Origin: Rhizobium leguminosarum | Lineage (GTDB): Bacteria; Pseudomonadota; Alphaproteobacteria; Rhizobiales; Rhizobiaceae | DNA length: 50,354 bases | Direction of reading: 5' to 3' | Assembly (NCBI RefSeq): GCF_001652265.1 | Contig: NZ_LWBS01000420.1 | Location: forward strand, 1-50,354 | Shown: piece by piece, positions 8,605 through 18,402 of the stretch | Position numbering within the stretch: the first letter of the stretch is position 1 | Layout: each line of letters opens with the position of its first letter | Notes under the pieces: model-generated | What the model was told of the DNA's origin: nothing | What the model saw: the letters and a program-made list of their open reading frames with translations, nothing else | Database searches by the model: none | Position numbers and translations under genes: made by a program

Positions 8605-10539
8605 ATGTCCGCCAAAAACATATCCTTGAACGGTAAGCTTGCGGCCACGTTCGCAGCCCTCATTCTCATTTTCGTCGCCGTTTCCGCTTTCGTTTATTCC
8701 AAGGCGACGGCGTCCGCGTCCGCTTCTGCCGAGCAGGAAAAGTCCGAGCTGCTCGTCAACCAGATCGACGATGCGCTGCAGGCGATGCTCGAGCAGGCCG
8801 TCAACCTGCGTGGCTTCATCCTCTTCCGCAGCGACAGCACCTATGGTGATGTCTTCGCCAATCGCGAGCGCATGCTGAAGGCGATTGCTGCCGCCAAGCA
8901 GACGGCGGCCGGCGAGCCGCAGCTGGTCGAGATGATCGACGGCATGCAGAAGGCCGCCGATCTCTATTTCCATGAACTCGCCGAGCCGCAGACCAAGGCG
9001 CGCAAGGAAACCGACATGCCGATCGAAGAGGTCGTCAAGATCGGCGTCAACGCCACCAAGGGCCAACTCGACGGTTTCCGCCAGGCCTCGGCCAAGATCA
9101 AGGCCACCGCGCGTGAAAAGTCGGAAGCGCTTGCCGCCATCCGGACCGAAGCCAACACCGATCTGAAGACGACGCTGCTTGCCGGCGGTATCCTCGCCTC
9201 GCTTGCCGCCGCCATGCTCGCCTGGCTGATGTCGCGCATCATCGTCCGCCCGGTCGTCGGCATGACGAGCGCCATGGATCGCCTCGCCGGCGGTCAGAAC
9301 GACATCGAGGTTCCGGCTACCGACCGCGGCGACGAAATCGGCCGCATGGCCCAGTCGGTTCTGGTCTTCAAGCAGGCGGCGATCGAGAAGCTGCGCCTCG
9401 CCGGCGAGACCGACCGCATGCGCGACGACGCCGAGCGCCAGCGCCAGGCAGGCGACGAGCAGAAGGCGCGCGAGGAAGGCGAGATCCGCTATGCCATCGA
9501 CGCTTTGGCGGGCGGCCTTGCCGAGCTTGCCAATGGTGATATGGCCGGTCGTATCCAGACGCCGTTCGCCTCGCAATATGACAGCCTGCGCAATGACTTC
9601 AACCATGCCGTCGAAAAGCTGCAGGCGGCACTGCAATCGGTCGGTCGCAACGCCTCGGCGATCAATGCCGGCGCTGGCGAAATCCGCTCCGCCGCCGACG
9701 ATCTTGCCCACCGCACCGAGCAGCAGGCTGCCGCCGTCGAACAGACCGCCGCGGCACTCGAACAAGTGACGACGACCGTCCGCGACAGCGCCAAGCGCGC
9801 CGAGGATGTCGGCAATCTCGTCGAGCGCGCCCGCCTCGGCGCTGAAAAATCAGGCGAAGTCGTCCGCAAGGCCGTCTCCGCCATGCAGCAGATCGAGAAG
9901 TCCTCGGGCGAAATCTCCAACATCATCGGCGTCATCGACGACATCGCCTTCCAGACCAACCTTTTGGCCTTGAATGCGGGCGTCGAAGCCGCCCGTGCCG
10001 GCGATGCCGGCAAGGGCTTTGCGGTCGTCGCCCAGGAAGTGCGCGAGCTCGCCCAGCGCTCGGCCAAGGCGGCCAAGGAGATCAAGGCTTTGATCACCAC
10101 ATCGGGCGAACAAGTCGTTGCCGGCGTCGGCCTCGTCGGCGAAACCGGCAAGGCGCTGGAGGTCATCGTCTCCGAGGTGCAGGAAATCAACCACCACGTC
10201 AGCGCCATCGTCACCGCCACGCGCGAACAGTCGATCGGCCTGCAGGAGATCAACACCGCCGTCAACAACATGGACCAGGGCACACAACAGAACGCCGCCA
10301 TGGTAGAGGAGCAGACTGCCGCCAGCCATGCGCTCGCGCAGGAGGCAAACGCCCTCGACGAGTTGCTGCGCCAGTTCAAGCTCGGCCAGATGGCCCCGGC
10401 GCCGCGCGCAGCTGTTGCCGGCACCAACGCCCGCCCGGTCGCTTCCCCGACCCACGCCCTGACCCGCACCGTCGCCAAGGCTTTCGGTGGAAGACAGGCG
10501 AGCGCTGCAGCCGTGAAGGAAGACTGGACGGAGTTCTGA
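8605..10539 (+). CDS. Methyl-accepting chemotaxis protein
   Basis: A 644-residue transmembrane chemoreceptor. The ATG at 8605 follows AGGAGA at 8591-8596. Membrane segment 1 spans about residues 12-34, and the periplasmic helical sensor about 35-188 with heptad-like composition. Membrane segment 2 is about 189-212, followed by HAMP to about 265. The signalling tip ([15 protein letters not shown]) is near residue 445. The C-terminus ends KEDWTEF, resembling the tethering pentapeptides that dock CheR/CheB on some receptors. The ligand is unknown. It is followed by an intrinsic terminator. Confidence 0.95.
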   Translation: MSAKNISLNGKLAATFAALILIFVAVSAFVYSKATASASASAEQEKSELLVNQIDDALQAMLEQAVNLRGFILFRSDSTYGDVFANRERMLKAIAAAKQTAAGEPQLVEMIDGMQKAADLYFHELAEPQTKARKETDMPIEEVVKIGVNATKGQLDGFRQASAKIKATAREKSEALAAIRTEANTDLKTTLLAGGILASLAAAMLAWLMSRIIVRPVVGMTSAMDRLAGGQNDIEVPATDRGDEIGRMAQSVLVFKQAAIEKLRLAGETDRMRDDAERQRQAGDEQKAREEGEIRYAIDALAGGLAELANGDMAGRIQTPFASQYDSLRNDFNHAVEKLQAALQSVGRNASAINAGAGEIRSAADDLAHRTEQQAAAVEQTAAALEQVTTTVRDSAKRAEDVGNLVERARLGAEKSGEVVRKAVSAMQQIEKSSGEISNIIGVIDDIAFQTNLLALNAGVEAARAGDAGKGFAVVAQEVRELAQRSAKAAKEIKALITTSGEQVVAGVGLVGETGKALEVIVSEVQEINHHVSAIVTATREQSIGLQEINTAVNNMDQGTQQNAAMVEEQTAASHALAQEANALDELLRQFKLGQMAPAPRAAVAGTNARPVASPTHALTRTVAKAFGGRQASAAAVKEDWTEF

Positions 10540-10571
10540 GGGGGCCCTTCACAGGGACGTTAAATCAAGAG

Positions 10572-10599
10572 GGCGGTGCAGTGATGCGCCGCCTTTTTT
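10572..10599 (+). terminator. Rho-independent terminator of the chemoreceptor gene
   Basis: A GGCGGTGCA arm pairs with TGCGCCGCC (one G-T pair) across a GTGA loop and is followed directly by six T. It starts 32 bp after the receptor stop codon. Confidence 0.85.
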
Positions 10600-10635
10600 A
10601 TTGGGGAAGATCGGCATAGGGGGAGCAAGAGGCTG

Positions 10636-10771
10636 CCCCTCACCCTAACCCTCTCCCCGCGCGCGGGGCGAGGGGACGTGCCCTACGAGATGCGGGAGAG
10701 TAACGGAAAGGCTGCGGCTATCCCCCTTCGCCCCGCCTGCGGGGAGAAGGTGCCGGCAGGCGGATGAGGGG
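10636..10771. repeat. RIME-type intergenic mosaic repeat, copy 2
   Basis: Same two-palindrome unit as at 213-345. CCCTCACCCTAACCCTCTCC with its GC-rich partner lies at about 10636-10675, and TTCGCCCCGCC/GGCGGGGAGAA followed by GGTGCCGGCAGGCGGATGAG at about 10722-10771. It sits between the converging chemoreceptor and dxs genes. A further partial piece (CCCTCACCC near 10787) touches the 3' end of dxs. Confidence 0.85.
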
Positions 10772-10800
10772 CAGCGCAACGGCACGCCCTCACCCAAATC

Positions 10801-12723
10801 CTATCCCGCAACCCCAACCCCAACCGCAACACCGCGCCCCAGCGCCCTGAACACCGTCGAGACGATACCGGCGCGGTCGAGGCCGGCGTGGGCGTTCATG
10901 GCTTCGGGCTTGGCCTGCTCCATCCAGATGTCGGGCATGACGAGCGAGCGCAGCTTCAGGCCGTTGTCGAGCAGGCCCTCGGTGGCGAGGAAATGCATCA
11001 CATGACTGCCGAAGCCGCCGATTGCGCCTTCCTCGACGGTGATCACCATCTCGTGGTGGCGGGCAAGCTGGCGGATCAGGTCGTGATCGAGCGGCTTGGC
11101 GAAACGCGCATCGGCGACCGTCGTCGACAGCCCCGCGGCGTCGAGATCCTCGGCGGCAAGCAGACAGTCGGCAAGCCGGGTGCCGAAGGAGAGCAGCGCC
11201 ACCTTGGTGCCTTCCTTGACGATGCGGCCCTTGCCGATCTGCAGGATTTCGCCGCGCGCCGGCATGTCGACGCCGACGCCTTCGCCGCGCGGATAGCGGA
11301 ACGAGATCGGACCGCCATCATAGGCGACAGCCGTGCGCACCATGTGCTTGAGTTCGGCCTCATCGGCGGCTGCCATCACCACGAAGCCGGGCAGGGTGGT
11401 GAGGAACGTGGTGTCGAAGGAGCCGGCATGCGTCGGCCCGTCGGCGCCGACGAAGCCGGCACGGTCGATCGGAAAACGCACCGGCAGTCCCTGGATCGCC
11501 ACGTCGTGCACGACCTGGTCGTAGGCGCGCTGCAGGAAGGTCGAATAAAGCGCTGCGAACGGCTTGTAGCCTTCCGCTGCCAGGCCGGCAGCGAAGGTCA
11601 CGGCATGCTGTTCGGCAATACCGACGTCGAAACAGCGCGACGGAAAGGCCTCGGCGAGCTTGTCGAGGCCGGTACCATTAGGCATGGCGGCGGTGATGCC
11701 GACGATCTTGTCGTCGAGGGTGGCTTCCTGCACCAGCGCTTCGGCAAACACGCTGGTATAGCTCGGCGCATTCGGCTTGACCCTTGCCTGGGCACCGGTG
11801 ATGACGTCGAACTTGTTGACGCCGTGATATTTGTCGGCCGCGGCTTCCGCCGGCGGATAGCCCTTGCCCTTCTGGGTGACGACATGGATCAGCACTGGTC
11901 CGCGCCCATTGTCGCGCACGTTGCGCAAGACGGGCAGCAGGTGGTCGAAGGAATGCCCGTCGATCGGGCCGATATGATAGAAGCCCATCTCCTCGAACAT
12001 CGTGCCGCCGGTGACATAGCCGCGTGCATGCTCGACGGCGCGGGTGATCGCCCGGTCGATGTTCTTGCCGAGATAGGCCGTCAGCTTCTTGCCGAGATCG
12101 CGGAAGCCCATATAGGTGCGTCCCGAGGCAAGGCGGGCGAGATAGGCGCTCATTGCCCCGGTCGGCGGCGCAATCGACATGTCGTTGTCGTTGAGGATGA
12201 CGATGAGGCGGGCATCGAGGGCCCCGGCATTGTTCAGCGCCTCATAGGCCATGCCGGCGGACATCGCCCCGTCGCCGATGACGGCGATGACCCGGCGGTC
12301 TGATTTGTCGAGGTCGGCGGCAATCGCCATGCCGAGGCCGGCTGAGATCGAGGTCGAGGAATGCGCGGCGCCGAAGGGATCATATTCGCTCTCCGCCCGG
12401 CGGGTGAAGCCGGACAGCCCGTCTTCCTGGCGCAGCGTCCGGATGCGGTCACGTCGGCCGGTGAGAATCTTGTGTGGATAGCATTGATGGCCGACATCGA
12501 AGATCAGCCGATCATCAGGTGTGTCGAAGACGCTGTGGATGGCGATCGTCAATTCGACGACGCCGAGACCGGCGCCGAGATGGCCGCCGGTGCGCGACAC
12601 CGCATCGATCATTTCGTCCCGGACTTCGCGGGCAAGCTGCGGTAGGTCGCGATCCTCGAGCTTGCGCAGGTCGGCGGGATAAATGACCTGGTCGAGCAGG
12701 GGGGTCTTCGGCAGTTGTGTCAC
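10801..12723 (-). CDS. dxs: 1-deoxy-D-xylulose-5-phosphate synthase
   Basis: A 640-residue thiamine-diphosphate enzyme that condenses pyruvate and glyceraldehyde 3-phosphate in the first step of the MEP isoprenoid pathway. The start is GTG at 12723, with only a weak purine-rich ribosome site (AAAGAG) upstream. The ThDP motif [18 protein letters not shown] is near residue 150, the transketolase-like pyrimidine domain follows ([17 protein letters not shown]), and the C-terminal domain ends after TVFRALGRG. The last dozen residues are Val/Gly/Ala-rich low complexity, encoded where a repeat fragment abuts the gene, so the native C-terminus may have been extended or replaced there. The length is otherwise normal. 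It is probably the last gene of the set beginning with the deacetylase-like gene and xseB. Confidence 0.95.
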   Translation of the reverse strand: MTQLPKTPLLDQVIYPADLRKLEDRDLPQLAREVRDEMIDAVSRTGGHLGAGLGVVELTIAIHSVFDTPDDRLIFDVGHQCYPHKILTGRRDRIRTLRQEDGLSGFTRRAESEYDPFGAAHSSTSISAGLGMAIAADLDKSDRRVIAVIGDGAMSAGMAYEALNNAGALDARLIVILNDNDMSIAPPTGAMSAYLARLASGRTYMGFRDLGKKLTAYLGKNIDRAITRAVEHARGYVTGGTMFEEMGFYHIGPIDGHSFDHLLPVLRNVRDNGRGPVLIHVVTQKGKGYPPAEAAADKYHGVNKFDVITGAQARVKPNAPSYTSVFAEALVQEATLDDKIVGITAAMPNGTGLDKLAEAFPSRCFDVGIAEQHAVTFAAGLAAEGYKPFAALYSTFLQRAYDQVVHDVAIQGLPVRFPIDRAGFVGADGPTHAGSFDTTFLTTLPGFVVMAAADEAELKHMVRTAVAYDGGPISFRYPRGEGVGVDMPARGEILQIGKGRIVKEGTKVALLSFGTRLADCLLAAEDLDAAGLSTTVADARFAKPLDHDLIRQLARHHEMVITVEEGAIGGFGSHVMHFLATEGLLDNGLKLRSLVMPDIWMEQAKPEAMNAHAGLDRAGIVSTVFRALGRGVAVGVGVAG

Positions 12724-12818
12724 GGGCGGGCGCTCTTTCTTGCTTTTCCTTGTTCCGCTTTATTCGATTAGATTGCGGCAAAACAAGTGCATTTCAGGAA
12801 CCGAAGGTTTTCACCTTA

Positions 12819-12916
12819 GAGCATGATGCCGAAAAGTGTGAGCGGTTTTCGGATAACATCATGCTCCCACTATTAAAGCATGATGCCGAAAAGCGTGAGC
12901 GGTTTTCAGCGGATAT
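12819..12916. repeat. Two copies of a short palindromic repeat
   Basis: GCATGATGCCGAAAAG-GTGAGCGGTTTTC occurs at 12821-12850 and again at 12878-12907 (one base different). The first copy is a full inverted repeat: GAGCATGATG at 12819-12828 pairs with CATCATGCTC at 12857-12866. The second lacks the closing arm. It lies in the spacer between dxs and pirin. The motif is a familiar dispersed palindrome in rhizobial genomes; its function is unknown. Confidence 0.7.
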
Positions 12917-12957
12917 CGCCCTCTATTTCTTCGATCAGGGTCCGGATTCGGGCGGGT

Positions 12958-13881
12958 TCAGCCTTCCGGCAAAGGCACGAATTCCTCTTCGTCACCGGGA
13001 ACGATATCGAAGCGGCCGCTGCGCCATTCCTCCTTGGCCTGTTCGATCCGCTCCTTCGAGGAGGAGACGAAATTCCACCAGATATAACGTTTCGAATTGA
13101 GCGCCGCCCCCCCGAAGAGCATCAGGTGGCAGCCATCGCGGCCGGCTTCCAGCGTGATCGCATCGCCCGGCCGGAAGACCAGCAGCTGGTCGGCGGCGAA
13201 GCGATCGCCTGATATGACGACTTCGCCCGACAGCACATAGACGGCGCGCTCTTCGTGGCCGGCTCCGAAGGGAAATTTGGCGCCGGGCTGCAGGTCGAGA
13301 TCGACATAGAGCGTGTCGGAGAAAACACCGACCGGCGATGTCATGCCTTCGAACGAGCCGATGACCACGCGCCCGCGCACGCCTGCCGTCTCGATCAGCG
13401 GCATGGCGGACTTTTCCGTATGGGCGAAGGCGGGATCGATCTCCTCCTTGTCGTCGGGCAGCGCCAGCCATGTCTGCAGCCCGGACATCAGCAGCGGATG
13501 GCCGCGCAGATTGTCGGGCGTGCGCTCGGAATGGACGATGCCGCGGCCGGCCGTCATCAGGTTAATATCGCCGGGACGGATGACCTTTTCGGTGCCGAGG
13601 CTGTCGCGATGGCGGATCTCGCCGTCGAATAGATAGGTGACCGTCGACAGTCCGATATGCGGATGCGGCTTGACGTCGAGCGCCTCGTCCGGCTTCAGGA
13701 TCGCCGGACCCATGCGGTCGAAGAAGATGAACGGCCCGACCAGCCGCCGCTGCCGGCTGGGCAGCGCGCGGCGCACCTGGAAACCGCCGATATCGCTGGT
13801 GCGCGGGATGATCAGGTTCTCGATCGCGTCGCAGGCGAAGGCATCGCCGGGCAGGGGGTCTTTACCGGGAAAGAAGGACAT
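12958..13881 (-). CDS. Pirin family protein
   Basis: A 307-residue bicupin of the pirin family, starting at ATG 13881. The N-terminal cupin carries the metal-binding signature PHPHIGLSTVTYLFDGEI with later GIVHSERTP (three His and one Glu). FIFFDRMGPA precedes it, as in other pirins. Some members act as quercetin dioxygenases and others as redox-linked regulators; this one cannot be assigned. It lies downstream of the SDR gene on the same strand, separated by a duplicated 50-bp repeat. Confidence 0.9.
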   Translation of the reverse strand: MSFFPGKDPLPGDAFACDAIENLIIPRTSDIGGFQVRRALPSRQRRLVGPFIFFDRMGPAILKPDEALDVKPHPHIGLSTVTYLFDGEIRHRDSLGTEKVIRPGDINLMTAGRGIVHSERTPDNLRGHPLLMSGLQTWLALPDDKEEIDPAFAHTEKSAMPLIETAGVRGRVVIGSFEGMTSPVGVFSDTLYVDLDLQPGAKFPFGAGHEERAVYVLSGEVVISGDRFAADQLLVFRPGDAITLEAGRDGCHLMLFGGAALNSKRYIWWNFVSSSKERIEQAKEEWRSGRFDIVPGDEEEFVPLPEG

Positions 13882-13936
13882 GTGGATCTCCGATCGCTAC
13901 AGTGCCGAGCGTCATCGACCACAGATAGCGCCTGGA

Positions 13937-14036
13937 GCGCCGCGCGTCCAATCGGACGTGTAAAGGGACGCTCCAACACCTGAAAGCGCGCCGCGCGTCC
14001 AATCGGACGCGCTAAAGGACGCTCCAACACTTGAAT
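13937..14036. repeat. Tandem duplication of a ~50-bp palindromic unit
   Basis: Copy 1 (about 13937-13985) and copy 2 (13986-14036) share GCGCCGCGCGTCCAATCGG, then ACG, a TAAA-containing stretch, GGACGCTCCAACAC and TGAA, with a few substitutions and one indel. Each unit contains CGCGTCCAATCGGACGCG, a perfect palindrome in copy 2. It fills the spacer between the SDR stop and the pirin start. Confidence 0.75.
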
Positions 14037-14047
14037 GAGCGTCGGGC

Positions 14048-14815
14048 TCAGATCGCGGTAAAACCATTGTCGACGAAGAGATGGGCGCCATTGACGAAGC
14101 TTGACTCGTCGCTGGCAAGATAAAGGGCGGCCCGCGCGACGTCTTCAGGCTCGCCGATCCGCCCCTGCTGGGCGGCAATGGCGGCATCCGAAACGTCGAC
14201 GCCGAGCGCCTGAAGGTCGGCCACCTCGCGCAGACCATGCGGCGTGCGGATGAAGCCCGGGCAGACGGCGTTGCAGCGGATATTGCGGTCACGGAATTCT
14301 ACCGCAATAGCCCGGGCAAACATGTGCACGGCACCCTTGGTCGTGTCGTAAAGCACTTCCATCGGCGTGGCGGCGACCGCCGAGATCGACGAGGTGCAGA
14401 CGATCGACCCGCCGCCGCTCTCAATCATCTTAGGCAGCACGGCCTTGGTCATCAGGAACATCGAGCGCACATTGACGGCATGCAGCCAGTCCCATTCCTC
14501 GACGGTCGTTTCGAGAAAAGGTTTGATGACGATCGTGCCGGCGTGATTGAAGAGCACGGTGACTGCGCCGTAGCGTTCCTCGACACCGGCGACGGCGGCA
14601 TTGACGGCGGCTTCGTCCGAGACATCGGCCGTCCAGCAATCGGCCTCGCCGCCGGCATCACGGATGTGCTTCACGGTCTCGGCGGCTGCATCGCCATTGC
14701 GGTCGATGATCGCAACACGCGCGCCTTCCGCCGCAAAAAGCTTCGAGGCGGCACCGCCCATGCCGGTCGCGCCGCCCGAGATTATGGCGACCTTGCCCTT
14801 CAACCTGTCCGTCAT
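14048..14815 (-). CDS. Short-chain dehydrogenase/reductase
   Basis: A 255-residue classical SDR starting at ATG 14815. The N-terminal nucleotide motif is SGGATGMGGAASKLF (Gly pattern of the Rossmann fold), with an acidic D after VAIID, suggesting NAD(H) preference. The NAG-type motif appears as NHAGT. The catalytic Ser lies in VCTSSISAV, and Tyr/Lys in YDTTK. The substrate is not predictable. It lies between xseB and pirin, all on the minus strand. Confidence 0.9.
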   Translation of the reverse strand: MTDRLKGKVAIISGGATGMGGAASKLFAAEGARVAIIDRNGDAAAETVKHIRDAGGEADCWTADVSDEAAVNAAVAGVEERYGAVTVLFNHAGTIVIKPFLETTVEEWDWLHAVNVRSMFLMTKAVLPKMIESGGGSIVCTSSISAVAATPMEVLYDTTKGAVHMFARAIAVEFRDRNIRCNAVCPGFIRTPHGLREVADLQALGVDVSDAAIAAQQGRIGEPEDVARAALYLASDESSFVNGAHLFVDNGFTAI

Positions 14816-14903
14816 TTCCTTGTCCCCTCATCGTTTTGCATGGGGATCATAGATCGGTCTGAAGCCGATAGCCAAGCGCCTTCAAAAGGGAGTTTGCTGC
14901 GCC

Positions 14904-15155
14904 TCAGGCGCCGTCCAGCGGCTCGACGCCCTGCGGTTTGCCGGCGCGGTCGAGCCGGATCTTCTCGATGCGGTTTTCGGCGGCCGAAAGCAGCGTCTCG
15001 CAATGTTTCTTCAGCGCTTCGCCGCGCTCATAGATCTCGATCGATTCGTCCAGCGCCACATCGCCGCGTTCCAGCCGGGCGACGATGCTTTCGAGTTCGG
15101 CGACCGCCTTTTCGAAGGAAAGGCCTGATACCTCGGGCTTGGCGCTGTCAGTCAT
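14904..15155 (-). CDS. xseB: Exodeoxyribonuclease VII small subunit
   Basis: An 83-residue protein with the XseB core [20 protein letters not shown] and the helix ending [11 protein letters not shown]. It is the small subunit that joins XseA to degrade single-stranded DNA. The ATG at 15155 is used; an in-frame TTG two codons earlier is less likely. It begins 2 bp after the TGA of the deacetylase-like gene, with AAGGG just upstream inside that gene, so the two are coupled. The xseB-dxs association is common in proteobacteria and is kept here with two genes inserted. Confidence 0.93.
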   Translation of the reverse strand: MTDSAKPEVSGLSFEKAVAELESIVARLERGDVALDESIEIYERGEALKKHCETLLSAAENRIEKIRLDRAGKPQGVEPLDGA

Positions 15156-15157
15156 TC

Positions 15158-16093
15158 TCAACCCTTCATCATTCTCAGAATATGCATGCCCGCCGATTCG
15201 GCGAGTCCCTCGAGATCATAACCGCCTTCGAGCAGGCTGACGACCCGGTTCTTCGCGTGCCGGTCCGCCAGTTCGAGCACACGCCCGGTCGCCCAGTCGA
15301 AATCCTCGCCGGTCAGGTTGATCTGCGCCAGCGGATCGCGGTGATGTGCGTCGAAACCGGCGGAGATGATGATGAGATCCGGCCGGAAATCGTCAAGCGC
15401 GGGCAGCACGCGCGATTTGAACGCCTCGCGGAAATGGTCGCTGCCGACATTCGGCGAAAGCGGCGCATTGACGATGGTGTTGTGCGTGCCCTTCTCGTCC
15501 TTGGCGCCGGTGCCCGGATAGAGCGGCATCTGATGCGTCGAGCAGAACAGCACCGAGGCATCGTCCCAGAAGATATCCTGCGTGCCGTTGCCGTGATGAA
15601 CGTCCCAGTCGACAATGGCGATGCGCTCGGCGCCATGCGTCTTCTGTGCATGCCGGGCGGCGATCGCCGCATTGTTGAAGAAGCAGAAGCCCATCGCCGT
15701 CATCTTCTCGGCATGGTGTCCCGGCGGGCGGGCCGCGACGAAGACATTGTCGGCCCGTCCGGTAAAGACGTCGTCGACCGCCGCCATCGCCCCGCCGATA
15801 CCGGTCAGCGCCGCCTGCAGGCTCTTGCTGCTGGCATAGGTATCGGCTTCGATCTGGTTGATCTCACCCTCTTCCTCGGGGATCTCCCGCATGACGGCGA
15901 TGAGATGTTCTTCGGGATGGGCCAGCAGCACCGCATCCTCGCTCGCCTGCGGCGCCTGCCGGCGCTCCAGCCGCTCGAAATTCGGATGTTCCAGCGCGAC
16001 ATTGATGGCGCGGATCCTGTCCGATCGCTCCGGATGGCCGGCGGGGGTCACATGTTCCAGGAAGATCGGGTGTTCATAAAGACGGGTGCTCAT
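15158..16093 (-). CDS. Histone deacetylase / acetoin-utilisation family hydrolase
   Basis: A 311-residue zinc amidohydrolase of the HDAC superfamily, ATG at 16093. Visible motifs are RPPGHHAEK (tandem active-site His), [16 protein letters not shown] (Asp and His zinc ligands and the charge-relay Asp), [11 protein letters not shown] (second zinc Asp) and EGGYDL near the C-terminus. All catalytic residues appear present. Bacterial relatives deacetylate polyamines, acetoin-related compounds or proteins. It heads an apparent operon with xseB. Confidence 0.9.
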   Translation of the reverse strand: MSTRLYEHPIFLEHVTPAGHPERSDRIRAINVALEHPNFERLERRQAPQASEDAVLLAHPEEHLIAVMREIPEEEGEINQIEADTYASSKSLQAALTGIGGAMAAVDDVFTGRADNVFVAARPPGHHAEKMTAMGFCFFNNAAIAARHAQKTHGAERIAIVDWDVHHGNGTQDIFWDDASVLFCSTHQMPLYPGTGAKDEKGTHNTIVNAPLSPNVGSDHFREAFKSRVLPALDDFRPDLIIISAGFDAHHRDPLAQINLTGEDFDWATGRVLELADRHAKNRVVSLLEGGYDLEGLAESAGMHILRMMKG

Positions 16094-16379
16094 GAAGACA
16101 CTCTATCGGTCGCTTATGTCATGTGCCACAGCAGATGGGGCATCGCCTGACGATTTCAACAAGCGCTCTTGTCGCGCCGTCCGACCGTTCGCCTATCACA
16201 ACTGTCTCATTTGCGCCGTTCCCGTCGATCAGGTCCCTTGCAACGGCGCCGCATCTTTCCGGTACGTGGAGGACACTGTAACACTTTGAACTATTGCGTA
16301 ATTTTATCCTTAAGCCGGTTCCGGTATAAGCAATTATGAAGTAGTGTTGCCATGGGAACTCTGTAAGGCAGATTTGTTG

Positions 16380-16781
16380 ATGAGTCAGTCGAAACGTCCT
16401 GATGTGGCGGAAATACGCGTGCCGTTTCGCGATGTCGATATGACCGGCCGGATGTTTCTGGCCTCCTATATTTCCTATGCAGAGTCCGTGCTCGCAGGCT
16501 TCTGGTCCTCACGGCCCGATGTCGACGACGAACCCGTCTATAGCCCCAGCAAGGTTTCCTGCTTTCTCCACCGCCCGCTGCACTACGACGAGCCGGCAAC
16601 CTTCACCGCCACCGTCGACAAGATCGGCGTGCACTCCATCGGCTTCCTCATTTCGATCGAGACGGGCGAGGAGCGCGCCGCCGAGGTGGAAATCATCTGG
16701 CAGGCCCATACCCCCGAAGACGAATCGCCGGCCTCGCTGCCGGAGGAGACGCGCGACTGGCTCTATCGGTTTTTGGATTAG
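16380..16781 (+). CDS. Hotdog-fold acyl-CoA thioesterase (4HBT-like)
   Basis: A 133-residue protein; ATG at 16380 with AAGG about 11 nt upstream. The segment VPFRDVDMTGRMFLASYISY matches the start of 4-hydroxybenzoyl-CoA-thioesterase-like hotdog proteins, where the second Asp is catalytic. It probably releases free acid from an acyl-CoA. Its promoter lies in the spacer 16094-16379, which is otherwise empty apart from A+T-rich sequence at 16275-16350. Confidence 0.75.
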   Translation: MSQSKRPDVAEIRVPFRDVDMTGRMFLASYISYAESVLAGFWSSRPDVDDEPVYSPSKVSCFLHRPLHYDEPATFTATVDKIGVHSIGFLISIETGEERAAEVEIIWQAHTPEDESPASLPEETRDWLYRFLD

Positions 16782-16880
16782 GGTATGGTGCGGTCGGCGG
16801 GTTGTGCTGTCGTTTTCAAAGTGTGCGTAATCCCGAAAATCGATTCCGATGTTGAGGCCTGCCTACGACTTTCGCAGCAA

Positions 16881-17270
16881 CTACTCTGATGATGGGAGCC
16901 AGCGCCGGACAGGTTCAGTGGAGCCTTCAAACGTTGCCTCGAAACTTGCTGACGCGAGAACAGCATGTATGTGAAGGATCGCCGAGCCAACATTTCGGAA
17001 GCCATGTTTCCGATGTGCTGGGACAATAAGTGATTGGCCGCTGGTTAGGATCATATGATCCTCATCGATCCACATCTCGGTTTTCCCTGCGATCACGGTA
17101 AGGACTTCCTCCACAGAATGCCAATGCGTTGGTGCTCCGACTTTGGGCGCTACCCATTGTTCAAATATGCAAAGCGCCGTTGCGCCGTTGCAGGCTGAAA
17201 TGTGCATCCGGGTCTCAACGCCAACGCGCCACGCCTCGCAGGCGCTATTGCCGTGATCGATCACATTCAT
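16881..17270 (-). CDS. Small cupin-domain protein
   Basis: A 129-residue single-cupin protein. The ATG at 17270 follows GGGGGTGA about 6 nt upstream. Cupin motif 1 is complete: GAPTHWHSVEEVLTVIAG (two His and the Glu in the canonical spacing). Motif 2 reads PAHRKHGFRN. It should bind a divalent metal; the role is unknown. Codon use and base composition here and upstream are less GC-biased than in neighbouring core genes, hinting at a recent arrival. It converges with the thioesterase gene. Confidence 0.8.
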   Translation of the reverse strand: MNVIDHGNSACEAWRVGVETRMHISACNGATALCIFEQWVAPKVGAPTHWHSVEEVLTVIAGKTEMWIDEDHMILTSGQSLIVPAHRKHGFRNVGSAILHIHAVLASASFEATFEGSTEPVRRWLPSSE

Positions 17271-17729
17271 AAATTCACCCCCAAATTCGAGTCCGATGGC
17301 ATCACACTGTTCACTCCAGGGCCTGCACCAGGGTCGCTTCGTTAGTTTGACTCCCCCAGCCCCCACCGCACAATCGCAACGAAAAGACGGCGCCCGCAAT
17401 CACGACATCAAAGAGCGAGAGGATGGGTGGCGATCGCTCATGAACGGAAAATACAACGGCGCACTCCTTCTGGCGCTGCGAGATTTCTGGAAAGCAATTC
17501 GTTCAGCTTGGCCCGACAAGCGAAGTAGGTCGAGCAATGCGCGAATATAGAATATTAAAACCACCTTATCTCCTGTCACGAATGGCAAACCAACGCGATC
17601 CTGCTTCGATAGTTTCTTCAGGATTCGGCTCGCCCTCACATGCCGGGCAGCAACCGCATCCGGACGGACGAGCAGGGCGATCGATTCCAGTCAGTCTTCC
17701 CGACGGTGAGCGTTCGGCCGGAGCCTTAG
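17271..17729. other. 459-bp spacer without a recognisable gene
   Basis: I find no convincing gene. The stretch is less GC-rich than its surroundings (especially 17450-17600). On the minus strand the frame ending at 17566 reads SGCGCCPACEGEPNPEETI, which looks protein-like but has no plausible start or ribosome site and overlaps the flavin reductase 3' end in another frame. It may be the eroded tail of a lost gene. Confidence 0.4.
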
Positions 17730-18401
17730 CTATGCGATGACCGGCTCCGAAACGCTCTTTCGAGAACTCCACTCCTCCTTGGTCTGCGTCTTGATGTCGA
17801 ACTGGTCGCGCGTCCTTGTGTAGGTATGGCCGCCCATCCGGCCGACGGCGTCCATCAGTTGTTGGTCGATATGCAGGTTTGTCGGATTGACCGCATCGCT
17901 TCTGACATAGACGCCGAGCACTTCGCCGAGGATGATTTCGCGGGCCGGGCCGACCTGCAGGGTCGTGTGGCGGCGGCATTCGAGTGCTGCGGGCGCGGCC
18001 AGGATGCGCGGGCTTCTGACCATCTGTCCCGGCGCCGTTGCCAGTCCGGCTTCCGAGAGTTCGTCGACCTCGGGCCCGAACTTGATGGCGCAGACTTCCA
18101 TCTGGTCGACAAGGGCGTCGTCGCAGATATGGACCGTGAACTCGCCGTTTTCGCGGATGTTTCGGGCGGTATCCTTGAAGCGCATGTCGGCATAATTCTC
18201 GACGCCGATGGCGACGATTGCTGGGTCGTGGGTGAGGACGTTGAAGAAGCTGAACGGGCCGGCATTCGGTTTGCCCTCCTTGCTCACCGTCGTCACCAGC
18301 GCGATGGGGCGGGGAATGACCGTGCCGATGAGGATCTTGTAACGCTCGCGCTCGGTCAGTTTGGCGAAATCGAAATGCGTGTGTTGTTTATGATTGGTCA
18401 T
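17730..18401 (-). CDS. Flavin reductase family protein
   Basis: A 223-residue FMN-binding split-barrel protein. The ATG at 18401 lies 1 bp after the stop of the M24-like gene (TGA-G-ATG), so it is chosen over a longer frame. Typical segments are GTVIPRPIALVTTVSKEG (about 27-44) and GPFSFFNVLTHDPAIVAIG, followed by KDTARNIRENGEFTVHI. This is the family of flavin reductases that feed FMNH2 to two-component monooxygenases, but no monooxygenase gene is nearby. It is the last gene of the transporter operon running from 23700. Confidence 0.88.
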   Translation of the reverse strand: MTNHKQHTHFDFAKLTERERYKILIGTVIPRPIALVTTVSKEGKPNAGPFSFFNVLTHDPAIVAIGVENYADMRFKDTARNIRENGEFTVHICDDALVDQMEVCAIKFGPEVDELSEAGLATAPGQMVRSPRILAAPAALECRRHTTLQVGPAREIILGEVLGVYVRSDAVNPTNLHIDQQLMDAVGRMGGHTYTRTRDQFDIKTQTKEEWSSRKSVSEPVIA

Positions 18402-18402
18402 C

